DNA of 64,000 nucleotides from positions 930,001 to 994,000 of the forward strand of contig JAPWFG010000026.1 of assembly GCA_028015205.1 (NCBI GenBank), read 5' to 3'. This document shows positions 34,044-46,050 of this stretch, in pieces. Source of the stretch: Mytilisepta virgata (lineage: Eukaryota > Mollusca > Bivalvia > Mytilida > Mytilidae). The first letter of the stretch is position 1; each line of letters begins with the position of its first letter. Made by a program: the position numbers and the translations under genes. The notes under the pieces are model-generated. The model was not told the origin of the DNA. It ran no database searches and was given only the letters and a program-made list of their open reading frames with translations.

Positions 34044-35740
34044 ATGGCGACATCTTGTGATTTTGTTTGTGGTGTATGTGAATATAAAAAAATCTCAAAA
34101 CCTGCAAATTACTGGTGTTGTGAATGTGATGAAGGGTTGTGTTCGTCTTGTGAGGACCATCATGGGTCATCTCGCGCAACCAGGAAACATGGCATTCTAT
34201 CGCTTGAAAACTATAAAAAGTTACCCTCTGCTGTTGCCAATATAACCAATCACTGCGAAGAACACGATTCAAAATTCCAGAACTACTGTCGACGGCACGA
34301 CAAACTGTGCTGTCCAGTTTGCATTCCATCGATACATAAGGACTGCAAAGATCTACAAGCTATAGAAGAAATAATTAAAACCGCAAAAATGACGTCACTA
34401 CTTGAAAATATGTTGAAAGTTTGAAATGCATTAAGGCAAACATAAGTAGTGTAATTAGAGACCGTACCGATAACTTGATCTTCATCAAAGAACAACGCAA
34501 AAAGTATCAGGAAGAAATTAAACAAATACGAAAGAAATTTATGTCCCATTTGGATGCCCTTGAATAACATGTTACAGAAACTCAGTCACGCAGAACAAAA
34601 ATCGAAAACTGTGATCGAAACACTTATCACACAACTCGCAGAGAAATCCAAGACAATTGAAGACTTAGGTAATGATATTGCAGCAATGAAGCAGTTCGCA
34701 TCACCTCTTCAGATTTTTATTGGAAGTAAAACCATTGACGAGAAAGTCCATAAAGAGGAACAGTTCATGAATTCACTGTCAGGAAATAAAAGTCTTCATC
34801 AAATCCAACTGAAAGTCATCATTGACGACAAGATCTCGGGTGCGATGTCTTCTATATTACGTTTTGGTACAGTAACTACTGAAACATCTTCTCCGTCTCT
34901 GATCATTACAACAGGAAGCGAAAAACAAGCCCAACTTATGTCTGCTGTACCACCCCGATCTCCAACGTCCGTCGGAGACATTAAGGTAGCTTTTGAATTT
35001 AAAGTTACATTTTTGGGAGCAACGTAATTATCTGTAACTAGCTGCAACTTTTTGCCAGACGGAAGGATTATATTCGCTGACGATACAATAAAAAAACTTG
35101 TTATACTGAAGGAAAACGGTGCTTTGTCAAAACAAATATCTGTCAATTCGTCGAATTATTTGACATCACTGTTATAGATGACAAAACTGTTGCTGTAGCA
35201 GGAAACAATGGAATCCACATCATTAATATCGAAACAGAGAAGAGTGTCAAGGAAATTAACACCAACGGTATAATTCATGGTGTAATATATGACAAGGGAT
35301 CCTTATTGTGCTGTGTTCAAGGGAAGGGAATTCAAAGAATCCAGTTAACGAATAACAGTATAACTACTCTAGTGAAACAATATGGGTGGCATCGTGGGAC
35401 TTATATAACATCATACCGTGACAATATATATCAATCTATTGCATCCGAAGATACTATCACATGTTACAATATGAAAGGAGAGATGCAGTGGATGTTTAAG
35501 GATACGTCAGTTTTGTCCTATCCAGAAAGTATAACTGTAGATAACAGTGGTAACGTGTACATTGCATCGTACAGTAATCATAGTGTCGTCGAACTGTCAC
35601 CTGATGGAAAGAAGAATAGACAACCACTTAGCGTGGAAGATGGATTGATGTATCCGTTCGCCATCAATATTGACATGAATAACAGAAAACTGTTAATTAC
35701 AAATTTCCACGGTGATTTGTTTTTATACAAAATAACTTGA
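34044..35740 (+). pseudogene. B-box/NHL pseudogene (copy 3)
   Basis: Full-length relative of 15430-17133 with several disabling changes. Both B-boxes are open for 126 codons (34044-34424). Then a 1-nt deletion at about 34411 causes a stop, and at about 34563 a CAA codon has become TAA. A 2-nt deletion private to this copy follows. The coiled-coil part is open from 34554 to 35027, ending at TFLGAT, and further small indels lie around 35085 and 35140. The propeller end is open again (35306-35740) and finishes FLYKIT. The acceptor-like ATTACTTGTAG upstream of the ATG is kept. Most lesions are shared with copy 4, so the gene died before the tandem duplication. Confidence 0.85.
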
Positions 35741-36180
35741 AAATGCTTGTCTATATACTTGATATACATCTTCATCACTGATGACAAGTACTGATAAAAT
35801 CTAAAGGAAAGGTTTCTCAATACAAGAAGTTAAAATAGTTAATTAGATTCTTATAAACAACGTCTTTTAATTGAAATTTATTGATACCAATTTCGATGCA
35901 CAAGATGTGCACATTTCGTTTATTTACGACACTTCAGTACTGCTCAAGGCCTAAAAAGGTTGAGGCGAAAATTCAAAATGACCGGAAGTGGTGAAGCCAA
36001 CATCATCTAAAGACAGAGCTGTGCACAAGAGAGATACTCTTTATTTTGTAACAGTAAATTTTAAGTATCAGTTTATAGCAATTATCGAAATACTAGCAAC
36101 TGAGATGGGGATGTCCTCCGGGACTTGGAGTCCACCAGCAGTGGCATCGACTCAGTGGAGCCCGGTAAAAACAATAATAT

Positions 36181-37708
36181 TGTAAGACTGTGAGCCCAGT
36201 GTACTGTTAGACACCACTAGGAAAACAGTGTTACAAAATAAGGGGTCCGTTTGTTGTCGGAATTTAGATGAAGTTCATGTATTAGGATTCAACAAATGAC
36301 AAAGGCGTAGCTAAGAATTAATACTTTATTATAATAAAACAAGTAAACAAATATGAAACGCGATTCTTTGTCTTTCCTCTGGTTAGTCAGGAGCAATCAA
36401 ACTTATATTATTCATGTAATACTAACATCTACCGAGCGGTTACTGACAATTCTGGTGCGACTGCAACCCGCACCATAAGTAAAATTATATGATCAACAAA
36501 TATTACTCCACTAGATAAAACAAAATATTCTAACTAATCCCAATAAACATATGTAAGATTTAGTTAACTGCTATAATCAATCCTAGAGCGTCTAATTTAT
36601 TTCTACAACTTGCGGCAACCTGCACCTGAAATCCAGTCGTTAACCAAATAGCTAAATTCGAGCACCCTACGAATTTTACAATACAACAAGAGAACTTTCT
36701 ACTAGATAATTCAATATACAAACAAAATTAACTATTTTTACTACAGTATTTAGCGGTCAACAAGTTTAAATGAACAAGCGCCACCCGCACCCTCAAGGCT
36801 GAGAATGAACACAAAATGGCGACCAAAAATAGAAATATTTTTACAACGTTTATAAAATCCCTTTCTTTGAACACCTAAGCTTTACATCACAAGAACTGAT
36901 AAACAAAGAACTAATTACTACCACTTTTTTATGTTTCTGTTGACTAGGTGACAAAAATATTGAAGGTTGCAACCCGCACCTACAACTAACTGGACAACCC
37001 GCACCTTTGATATACGATATAAACTTCTAGATAAAACTACCCCAAAATAAACAAACTTAGTTATAACTAGTTCGCACCTCCTCCCTGGTTCTGTAATCAG
37101 ACATCATACAACCAATACAATGCAGTAGCTAGCTAAACATTTAATGTGCAGCACCAGAAAACTTAAAGTTTCTACTAGGTCGTAGCCCGTTCTGACGTGT
37201 TGCAACAGCCTTTTATACTGCCGGATGACGTCTTTGTTACTGTGACGTAAAGTTTAAGCTAAGACAACCAATCAAAAACCAGAATTGAAAAGGGGATTTC
37301 CCTTTCTTCAAAACGTAAACAAACAGCGTAAATGTGTTGTACGTGTGTGTGTTTGAAACAGTATTTCTTGGTTATTTATTTATACAAATGGACATATGTT
37401 TTATATGTACAAATGTACGGCTCAGTTATATAAGGATTCGCAGTAGTTTCTGCTAAACTGGATCATTTCTACCCAAACAGGTACAGTTTTAATATGGAAT
37501 ATCCATCATTTCAGTACAAACGTACATCTTGAAATCATGAACTTCAAGATTATCTTACAAACTTTAACTATTCAATTTCTGTCTATAGTCTAATATACTG
37601 ATGAGCAAATATTCACACCTATACTGGTACAAACATGTATGTGGTATCCGAGATAAAAAAATATAAATACAAGACATTTCAATGCATAATGTCCGTGGCA
37701 GCGTAACA
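36181..37708 (-). mobile_element. LTR, duplicated 3' LTR in copy A
   Basis: 1528 bp, TG...CA bounded (plus strand TGTAAGACTG...GCGTAACA). Copied from the 3' LTR at 43921-45448 by the tandem duplication. The flanking sequence on the left is the same gene-flank repeat as in copy B. Because it has no partner 5' LTR, it could be mistaken for a separate insertion. Confidence 0.85.
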
Positions 37709-38313
37709 CTGCCCCCTACCAACTTTGGCATTTGGTCTCCAAATAGAGTGCAGGTAAGTAATTTCTTTGTCTTCATAATTTTATATTTTATAAGGTTTTC
37801 ATACTGTAGTAAATACATTTTTTTTTACTGGTTGGATAACCTGGCAGTACAGTACTTCAAGTGCTTTGATTTTATTCCCGAATTAATTTCTTTGTCATTT
37901 CATAATAACTATATTTCCATTTGTAAATCTTAAACATTAATCAAACATTTCTTTTCCCATACTTGTTTTTGCATTTTTTTTTTTCTTCTTTTGCAGGTGC
38001 AGACATTTACAGGATTATAGCACAGCCAACATAAGAAACTAACACAAGATGAACATAAAATTATTTTATATATTATAATTTCTTGAACATAACAATTGAT
38101 TTATACATATGCTTTCTTTGTATACATTAAACAATTTAACTTTAATTTAGTGTCTCTGTCTTTCGGTGAACATTATTTCCGCCTCCAAGGGTTTATTCCA
38201 TACTACATTTGTCATGTTTGTTTTAACACTACATTTGTTTTACTACTATTTTTGTGATAACACTTCTTCATTTAAATCTAATACTACATATTTACAACAG
38301 TTTACTATCAATT

Positions 38314-39660
38314 CTAATTTCCTTCTTGAATCTCGTTTGGATACAGGTAATTATTTACCTGAGCTATACGTCTCATAATTATTCCCTCCAGACTGAGTAG
38401 CTTATAATATCTAACTTCTGACAAGAGTTCCTGTAAATATCTAATTTCCCTAGGCAGAATGGTTGTATCAATACTTGCTCCATTCCTCAAATAATTGAGA
38501 ATTAATCTGAAATGGGCTGGGTCCCTGTCAAAGAAATAAGTATTGTTGTTTGGACGAAACGGTGACTGGGGAAGAAGCATCAGGGCAAATAAAGAGGTTG
38601 GGCCTGCTCTTAGAACCACCTTACTGGTCTGGAAACATGTCCCACCAACATTCAGAATAATACGCTATTCTTGTATTTCCTGGCATGATAGTAGCAGGGA
38701 TTGTACCACGATATCCAATGGCTGTTCAACTGGAGCAGGTACTCTTTCTTCTACCATGACATCGGATGACATACTTGGTGCCAATCTTACTAAGTGCCTA
38801 ATATCGTCCTGCTGTGTGCTTTTACTGTAACGACTGCTTCCTTTCAGTACCTGAACTTCTACCTTTTCCTTTGGTTTACATCTTTCTGTCTTGTTGCTAA
38901 CTCTACTGCTTTTAGAATGTGTACTGCTTGATGACGATGATCTTGAAGAGGAAGATGATGACGAGGAAGACGATGATGATGATCTACTTCTTTTGCTGCT
39001 TGCATCTTTCTTTGAAATACTACTACTTCTACCTCTTTCTGTAGGCTCACTTGTTTTACTTTTCTTACTGCCACTTCTGTGTCTTTCCTTTTTATTACTA
39101 CTACTTCTCTTTCTTTCCTTATCACTACTACATGTATTTCTACAACCTTTACTGACATTTCTGCTATCATTTTCTTGATCTAACATCGTACTTTCTTCTT
39201 TGTTACCCATGCTACTAATTTCAATCTGCTTAACAGTTTCTGAGGACACTGTCCTGCAAACCTTACTGGCTCTATTTAAACTTTCTTTTTCCTCTAGTCT
39301 CCTTTTCGTTCCTCTATCTTGTATTTCTGTACTCCTTGCTCTCCTTTCTTTCTCCAATAGGTTCGTCTTCTCTTCTCCTGTTGACTTTACTCTCTTTTTC
39401 ACCAATGTAGGAAGAACTTATTTTTCGTATCTTTCAAACTCGTTTTGGGCCTCTTCCCCCCTCTTTCCATCCCTTGTGAACATCATCATGTCTTTTAATG
39501 TCACATCTTTACAACCATGTTGTAAATTTTTCCTGTTGAATATTTTCCTGCAAATTAGACACTTATAGCTGAAGCCAGCATGTTGTTCTTTCAAGTGTCG
39601 TTCCACCCTCCATTTAGTTGGAAATTCTAAGTCTTCACAGACTCCACAAACCCATGCAAT
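38314..39660 (-). pseudogene. Retroelement third frame (zinc finger, RS, BTB), copy A
   Basis: Duplicate of 46051-47397. One continuous frame interrupted by TAA at 39418-39420 (shared with copy B) and by a private TAG at 38665-38667, just before the ILNVGG motif of the BTB domain. Here the RS-rich and BTB regions are joined without the TGA found in copy B. See the copy B entry for domain detail. Confidence 0.75.
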
Positions 39661-39793
39661 CTAAAATTACAAAATTGAATAGCAATTTTTAATTATTATG
39701 TCCGCTTCGAAATTCATTCACTTTTTCATAACTTCGAAAATAATAATAAATTATATATTCAACTATAACAACATTATACAATTTATAAAAATT

Positions 39794-40336
39794 TTAATTG
39801 TCTCCTCTATATGGTTTAAGTTTATTATGGTGCACCACCTTTGGTGCAACTTTTGGACCAATTCTTATTCTGTATAATACATCATTGATTTTGTCCATAA
39901 TTTCTACAGGACTTATCCAAGGTCTTTGTAGTTTGGGGTTCAAACCAACTCTTCGTTGAGGCCTATAATACCAAACTTTGTCCCCCTTTTTATAACTGTT
40001 TTTCCTCATGTTATGATCATAGTATCTCTTCATTCTCTCACTAGAAATTTTCAAATTCTCCCTAGCATATTCATGTATCTCTTCCATTCTTGTCTCTAGT
40101 TCACGTGCAAATTATGTTGAACTTTTATATTTACTTTCAGTCGGTTTCCCCAGTAACAAATCAATGGGCAAATAGATCTCTCGTCCAAACATCATTTTAT
40201 TAGGTGTAAACTTTGTAGTCTCATGTTGTGAGGACGTATATGCCATTAACAAAAGTGGGATATATTCATCCCAATCTCGCTGGTGTTTTGATACAAAACA
40301 AGCTAACATATTTTCTAATGTTCTGTTACACCTTTC
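39794..40336 (-). pseudogene. Integrase C-terminal fragment, cut by the duplication junction
   Basis: Duplicate of the end of the integrase (after the catalytic Glu region): HQRDWDEYIPLLLMAYTSSQ, then the GPY/F-like region and PKVVHHNKLKPYRGDN. A private TAA at about 40105 replaces a Glu codon, and the 5' side ends at the junction 40336/40337. It cannot encode an integrase. Confidence 0.85.
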
Positions 40337-41067
40337 AGAAAGAACGTCTTATAATTTGCATGAATCCTAATTAACATAAGTATTTTAATACTCATATCTC
40401 ATGCGTCTATATGTTGATTCTCAAGTTTAATGACGATTTATCAACAACGAAAATTACCGTCGTTTATACTTCACCCCTCATTATAAACATTAACATTCAA
40501 AATGTCATTTTTTTTTTAAACTGACAATGTTATATGTTCAGAGATAGTACAATGTAGTATAAAGTGTTTGTGTATAGTTAGCCAAAGAGACAAACAAAAC
40601 ATTTATTATTTAAGTGAAATTGAGCATGAATAAAAATGTTGATTTATGAACCGATCAAGTTTAAATATACCATACACAGGTAAATATGCATGTTGAACTC
40701 TGATGTTTTACTTTCTCTTGGAAACAACCTTAATGTAGGTTTGTTTGTATCAAACAAATTGGAAATCAGAACCGTAAGTTTTTAAAACATTATATTATAT
40801 CAAATGCAAAGTAAATCCACTGATTAAACCAAAGATGATAAAGGTTCACCATAACAAATGGACAAATATGGCTGTGGTTGCACCTACAAATTCACTCTGA
40901 GCTCAGACTTACCTGTGCAGTTGAAAACATTTTAAGGCCTGGCATCCACTACATATGTAAAAGTTAAATAAATTTTGTGTTTCAGACAGATAAAATATTT
41001 TGTCTTGTGTCGACTTGCCGCTAGAGTACGGTTTTTTACTATAGCTAAGATCGTAAATCGCTAAATT

Positions 41068-41234
41068 CAGGAGCAGATTCAGACGGGGCGCACCCGGCGA
41101 GTGCCCCCTAGAAAAAGCCACGTTTCTGACAATTCATATGAATTTTTACCATAAAATCGCCGAAAACATTTTTCTATATCTATCATTACCAACACTTCAA
41201 CGCCCCCTAACGTCTATTCCAGGATCCGCGCCTG
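41068..41234. mobile_element. Possible hAT-like MITE (copy B)
   Basis: The duplicate of the element at 33331-33497, carried in the 7.74-kb duplication. Confidence 0.35.
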
Positions 41235-41780
41235 ACATAAATATCAATCCACTTCGTAGATGGCATGTTGTCACATTGACGTGATCCAATAACCGGTATT
41301 TTTATACTAAATATGATTTTTATGGACACACGTGGTAACCATTAACAGAAAATGTCCATGTTATGGTTTTGTAAAATTCGAAATATTTACTAAATTGTCC
41401 TTTTTAATTACAGGGTATAGGCTATTATGTGTACCTGTAAATGAGTCTATACCAAAGAATCTCCATAAGTATATTTATATTTAATTTTAAAATTTTTTAT
41501 ACAGTTAGTAATTCATCCATGCTGTATCTACAACCCTTAAATCCTCAAGCTGTTTCACTATTTAGAACCTGCTATCTTCTTCATATCTTTCGTATGTCGC
41601 CTCAAATGCCTATTCCTTAATTAGCAAACGGTAATTAAGTCATTTTTAATGTTAAAAGACAAACAAAAAGGATCATTAGCTAAAAGCAGTTGTAGAATGA
41701 TATACCAGAGATCAGCTTCGAATGGAGTTAAAAAAGAACTGTAAAACTATACTTAATTATGTATTACTTGTAGGTAAAAA

Positions 41781-43479
41781 ATGGCGACATCTTGTGATTT
41801 TGTTTGTGGTGTATGTGAATATAAAAAAATCTCAAAACCTGCAAATTACTGGTGTTGTGAATGTGATGAAGGGTTGTGTTCGTCTTGTGAGGACCATCAT
41901 GGGTCATCTCGCGCAACCAGGAAACATGGCATTCTATCGCTTGAAAACTATAAAAAGTTACCCTCTGCTGTTGCCAATATAACCAATCACTGCGAAGAAC
42001 ACGATTCAAAATTCCAGAACTACTGTCGACGGCACGACAAACTGTGCTGTCCAGTTTGCATTCCATCGATACATAAGGACTGCAAAGATCTACAAGCTAT
42101 GGAAGAAATAATTAAAACCGCAAAAATGACGTCACTACATGAAAATATGTTGAAAGTTTGAAATGCATTAAGGCAAACATAAGTAGTGTAATTAGAGACC
42201 GTACCGATAACTTGATCTTCATCAAAGAACAACGCAAAAAGTATCAGGAAGAAATTAAACAAATACGAAAGAAATTTATGTCCCATTTGGATGCCCTTGA
42301 ATAACATATGTTACAGAAACTCAGTCACGCAGAACAAAAATCGAAAACTGTGATCGAAACACTTATCACACAACTCGCAGAGAAATCCAAGACAATTGAA
42401 GACTTAGGTAATGATATTGCAGCAATGAAGCAGTTCGCATCACCTCTTCAGACTTTTATTGGAAGTAAAACCATTGACGAGAAAGTCCATAAAGAGGAAC
42501 AGTTCATGAATTCACTGTCAGGAAATAAAAGTCTTCATCAAATCCAACTGAAAGTCATCATTGACGACAAGATCTCGGGTGCGATGTCTTCTATATTACG
42601 TTTTGGTACAGTAACTACTGAAACATCTTCTCCGTCTCTGATCATTACAACAGGAAGCGAAAAACAAGCCCAACTTATGTCTGCTGTACCACCCCGATCT
42701 CCAACGTCCGTCGGAGACATTAAGGTAGCTTTTGAATTTAAAGTTACATTTTTGGGAGCAACGTAATTATCTGTAACTAGCTGCAACTTTTTGCCAGACG
42801 GAAGGATTATATTCGCTGACGATACAATAAAAAAACTTGTTATACTGAAGGAAAACGGTGCTTTGTCAAAACAAATATCTGTCAATTCGTCGAATTATTT
42901 GACATCACTGTTATAGATGACAAAACTGTTGCTGTAGCAGGAAACAATGGAATCCACATCATTAATATCGAAACAGAGAAGAGTGTCAAGGAAATTAACA
43001 CCAACGGTATAATTCATGGTGTAATATATGACAAGGGATCCTTATTGTGCTGTGTTCAAGGGAAGGGAATTCAAAGAATCCAGTTAACGAATAACAGTAT
43101 AACTACTCTAGTGAAACAATATGGGTGGCATCGTGGGACTTATATAACATCATACCGTGACAATATATATCAATCTATTGCATCCGAAGATACTATCACA
43201 TGTTACAATATGAAAGGAGAGATGCAGTGGATGTTTAAGGATACGTCAGTTTTGTCCTATCCAGAAAGTATAACTGTAGATAACAGTGGTAACGTGTACA
43301 TTGCATCGTACAGTAATCATAGTGTCGTCGAACTGTCACCTGATGGAAAGAAGAATAGACAACTACTTAGCGTGGAAGATGGATTGATGTATCCGTTCGC
43401 CATCAATATTGACATGAATAACAGAAAACTGTTAATTACAAATTTCCACGGTGATTTGTTTTTATACAAAATAACTTGA
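41781..43479 (+). pseudogene. B-box/NHL pseudogene (copy 4)
   Basis: Tandem-duplication twin of copy 3. It has the same early frameshift after 126 codons (41781-42161), the same TAA at about 42302, the same TFLGAT end (42308-42766), and the same open C-terminal end (43045-43479). It lacks the 2-nt deletion of copy 3 (AACATATG kept) and differs at a few residues. A truncated two-B-box protein could still be translated from either copy, but nothing shows that it is. Confidence 0.85.
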
Positions 43480-43920
43480 AAATGCTTGTCTATATACTTG
43501 ATATACATCTTCATCACTGATGACAAGTACTGATAAAATCTAAAGGAAAGGTTTCTCAATACAAGAAGTTAAAATAGTTAATTAGATTCTTATAAACAAC
43601 GTCTTTTAATTGAAATTTATTGATACCAATTTCGATGCACAAGATTGTGCACATTTCGTTTATTTACGACACTTCAGTACTGCTCAAGGCCTAAAAAGGT
43701 TGAGGCGAAAATTCAAAATGACCGGAAGTGGTGAAGCCAAAATCATCTAAAGACAGAGCTGTGCACAAGAGAGATACTCTTTATTTTGTAACAGTAAATT
43801 TTAAGTATCAGTTTATAGCAATTATCGAAATACTAGCAACTGAGATGGGGATATCTTCCGGGACTTGGAGTCCACCAGCAGTGGCATCGACTCAGTGGAG
43901 CCCGGTAAAAACAATAATAT

Positions 43921-45448
43921 TGTAAGACTGTGAGCCCAGTGTACTGTTAGACACCACTAGGAAAACAGTGTTACAAAATAAGGGGTCCGTTTGTTGTCGG
44001 AATTTAGATGAAGTTCATGTATTAGGATTCAACAAATGACAAAGGCGTAGCTAAGAATTAATACTTTATTATAATAAAACAAGTAAACAAATATGAAACG
44101 CGATTCTTTGTCTTTCCTCTGGTTAGTCAGGAGCAATCAAACTTATATTATTCATGTAATACTAACATCTACCGAGCGGTTACTGACAATTCTGGTGCGA
44201 CTGCAACCCGCACCATAAGTAAAATTATATGATCAACAAATATTACTCCACTAGATAAAACAAAATATTCTAACTAATCCCAATAAACATATGTAAGATT
44301 TAGTTAACTGCTATAATCAATCCTAGAGCGTCTAATTTATTTCTACAACTTGCGGCAACCTGCACCTGAAATCCAGTCGTTAACCAAATAGCTAAATTCG
44401 AGCACCCTACGAATTTTACAATACAACAAGAGAACTTTCTACTAGATAATTCAATATACAAACAAAATTAACTATTTTTACTACAGTATTTAGTGGTCAA
44501 CAAGTTTAAATGAACAAGCGCCACCCGCACCCTCAAGGCTGAGAATGAACACAAAATGGCGACCAAAAATAGAAATATTTTTACAACGTTTATAAAATCC
44601 CTTTCTTTGAACACCTAAGCTTTACATCACAAGAACTGATAAACAAAGAACTAATTACTACCACTTTTTTATGTTTCTGTTGACTAGGTGACAAAAATAT
44701 TGAAGGTTGCAACCCGCACCTACAACTAACTGGACAACCCGCACCTTTGATATACGATATAAACTTCTAGATAAAACTACCCCAAAATAAACAAACTTAG
44801 TTATAACTAGTTCGCACCTCCTCCCTGGTTCTGTAATCAGACATCATACAACCAATACAATGCAGTAGCTAGCTAAACTTTTAATGTGCAGCACCAGAAA
44901 ACTAAAAGTTTCTACTAGGTCGTAGCCCGTTCTGACGTGTTGCAACAGCCTTTTATACTGCCGGATGACGTCTTTGTTACTGTGACGTAAAGTTTAAGCT
45001 AAGACAACCAATCAAAAACCAGAATTGAAAAGGGGATTTCCCTTTCTTCAAAACGTAAACAAACAGCGTAAATGTGTTGTACGTGTGTGTGTTTGAAACA
45101 GTATTTCTTGGTTATTTATTTATACAAATGGACATATGTTTTATATGTACAAATGTACGGCTCAGTTATATAAGGATTCGCAGTAGTTTCTGCTAAACTG
45201 GATCATTTCTACCCAAACAGGTACAGTTTTAATATGGAATATCCATCATTTCAGTACAAACGTACATCTTGAAATCATGAACTTCAAGATTATCTTACAA
45301 ACTTTAACTATTCAATTTCTGTCTATAGTTTAATATACTGATGAGCAAATATTCACACCTATACTGGTACAAACATGTATGTGGTATCCGAGATAAAAAA
45401 ATATAAATACAAGACATTTCAATGCATAATGTCCGTGGCAGCGTAACA
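43921..45448 (-). mobile_element. 3' LTR of the retrotransposon
   Basis: 1528 bp; in element sense TGTTACGCTG...CAGTCTTACA. Five near-copies of (G)CAACCCGCACC (plus strand) lie at 44203, 44355, 44519, 44709 and 44735. A TATAAAA (minus strand) is at 44951-44957, next to a GACGTCAT. AATAAA-type signals on the minus strand lie near 44065 and 45115. Confidence 0.85.
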
Positions 45449-45460
45449 CTGCCCCCTACC
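45449..45460 (-). other. Polypurine tract
   Basis: In element sense GGTAGGGGGCAG lies immediately before the 3' LTR (TGTTACG). This is the expected place and composition for the plus-strand primer. Confidence 0.7.
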
Positions 45461-46050
45461 AACTTTGGCATTTGGTCTCCAAATAGAGTGCAGGTAAGTA
45501 ATTTCTTTGTCTTCATAATTTTATATTTTATAAGGTTTTCATACTGTAGTAAATACATTTTTTTTACTGGTTGGATAACCTGGCAGTACAGTACTTCAAG
45601 TGCTTTGATTTTATTCCCGAATTAATTTCTTTGTCATTTCATAATAACTATATTTCCATTTGTAAATCTTAAACATTAATCAAACATTTCTTTTCCCATA
45701 CTTGTTTTTGCATTTTTTTTTCTTCTTTTGCAGGTGCAGACATTTACAGGATTATAGCACAGCCAACATAAGAAACTAACACAAGATGAACATAAAATTA
45801 TTTTATATATTATAATTTCTTGAACATAACAATTGATTTATACATATGCTTTCTTTGTATACATTAAACAATTTAACTTTAATTTAGTGTCTCTGTCTTT
45901 CGGTGAACATTATTTCCGCCTCCAAGGGTTTATTCCATACTACATTTGTCATGTTTGTTTTAACACTACATTTGTTTTACTACTATTTTTGTGATAACAC
46001 TTCTTCATTTAAATCTAATACTACATATTTACAACAGTTTACTATCAATT

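Larger units (their letters stand above)
32601..40336. repeat. 7.74-kb tandem duplication, copy A
   Basis: Head-to-tail duplicate of 40337-48073. By eye the copies differ at about 30 positions in 7.74 kb (~0.4%). The left end starts AGAAAGAACG at 32601; the junction with copy B is at 40336/40337, where CACCTTTC from the integrase gene meets AGAAAGAACG. Copy A contains pseudogene copy 3, the 3' flank, an LTR, the retroelement's third frame and a truncated integrase. Confidence 0.9.

Noticed and set aside
36181..37708. A second, independent solo-LTR insertion
   Set aside because: Its flanks are the same as those of the 3' LTR at 43921, and the retroelement interior follows it; it was copied by the 7.74-kb duplication.
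38891..39178. Plus-strand Leu/Asp-rich frame (and the same at 46628-46915)
   Set aside because: It is the antisense shadow of the Ser/Arg codon runs of the retroelement's extra frame; low complexity and no domain.
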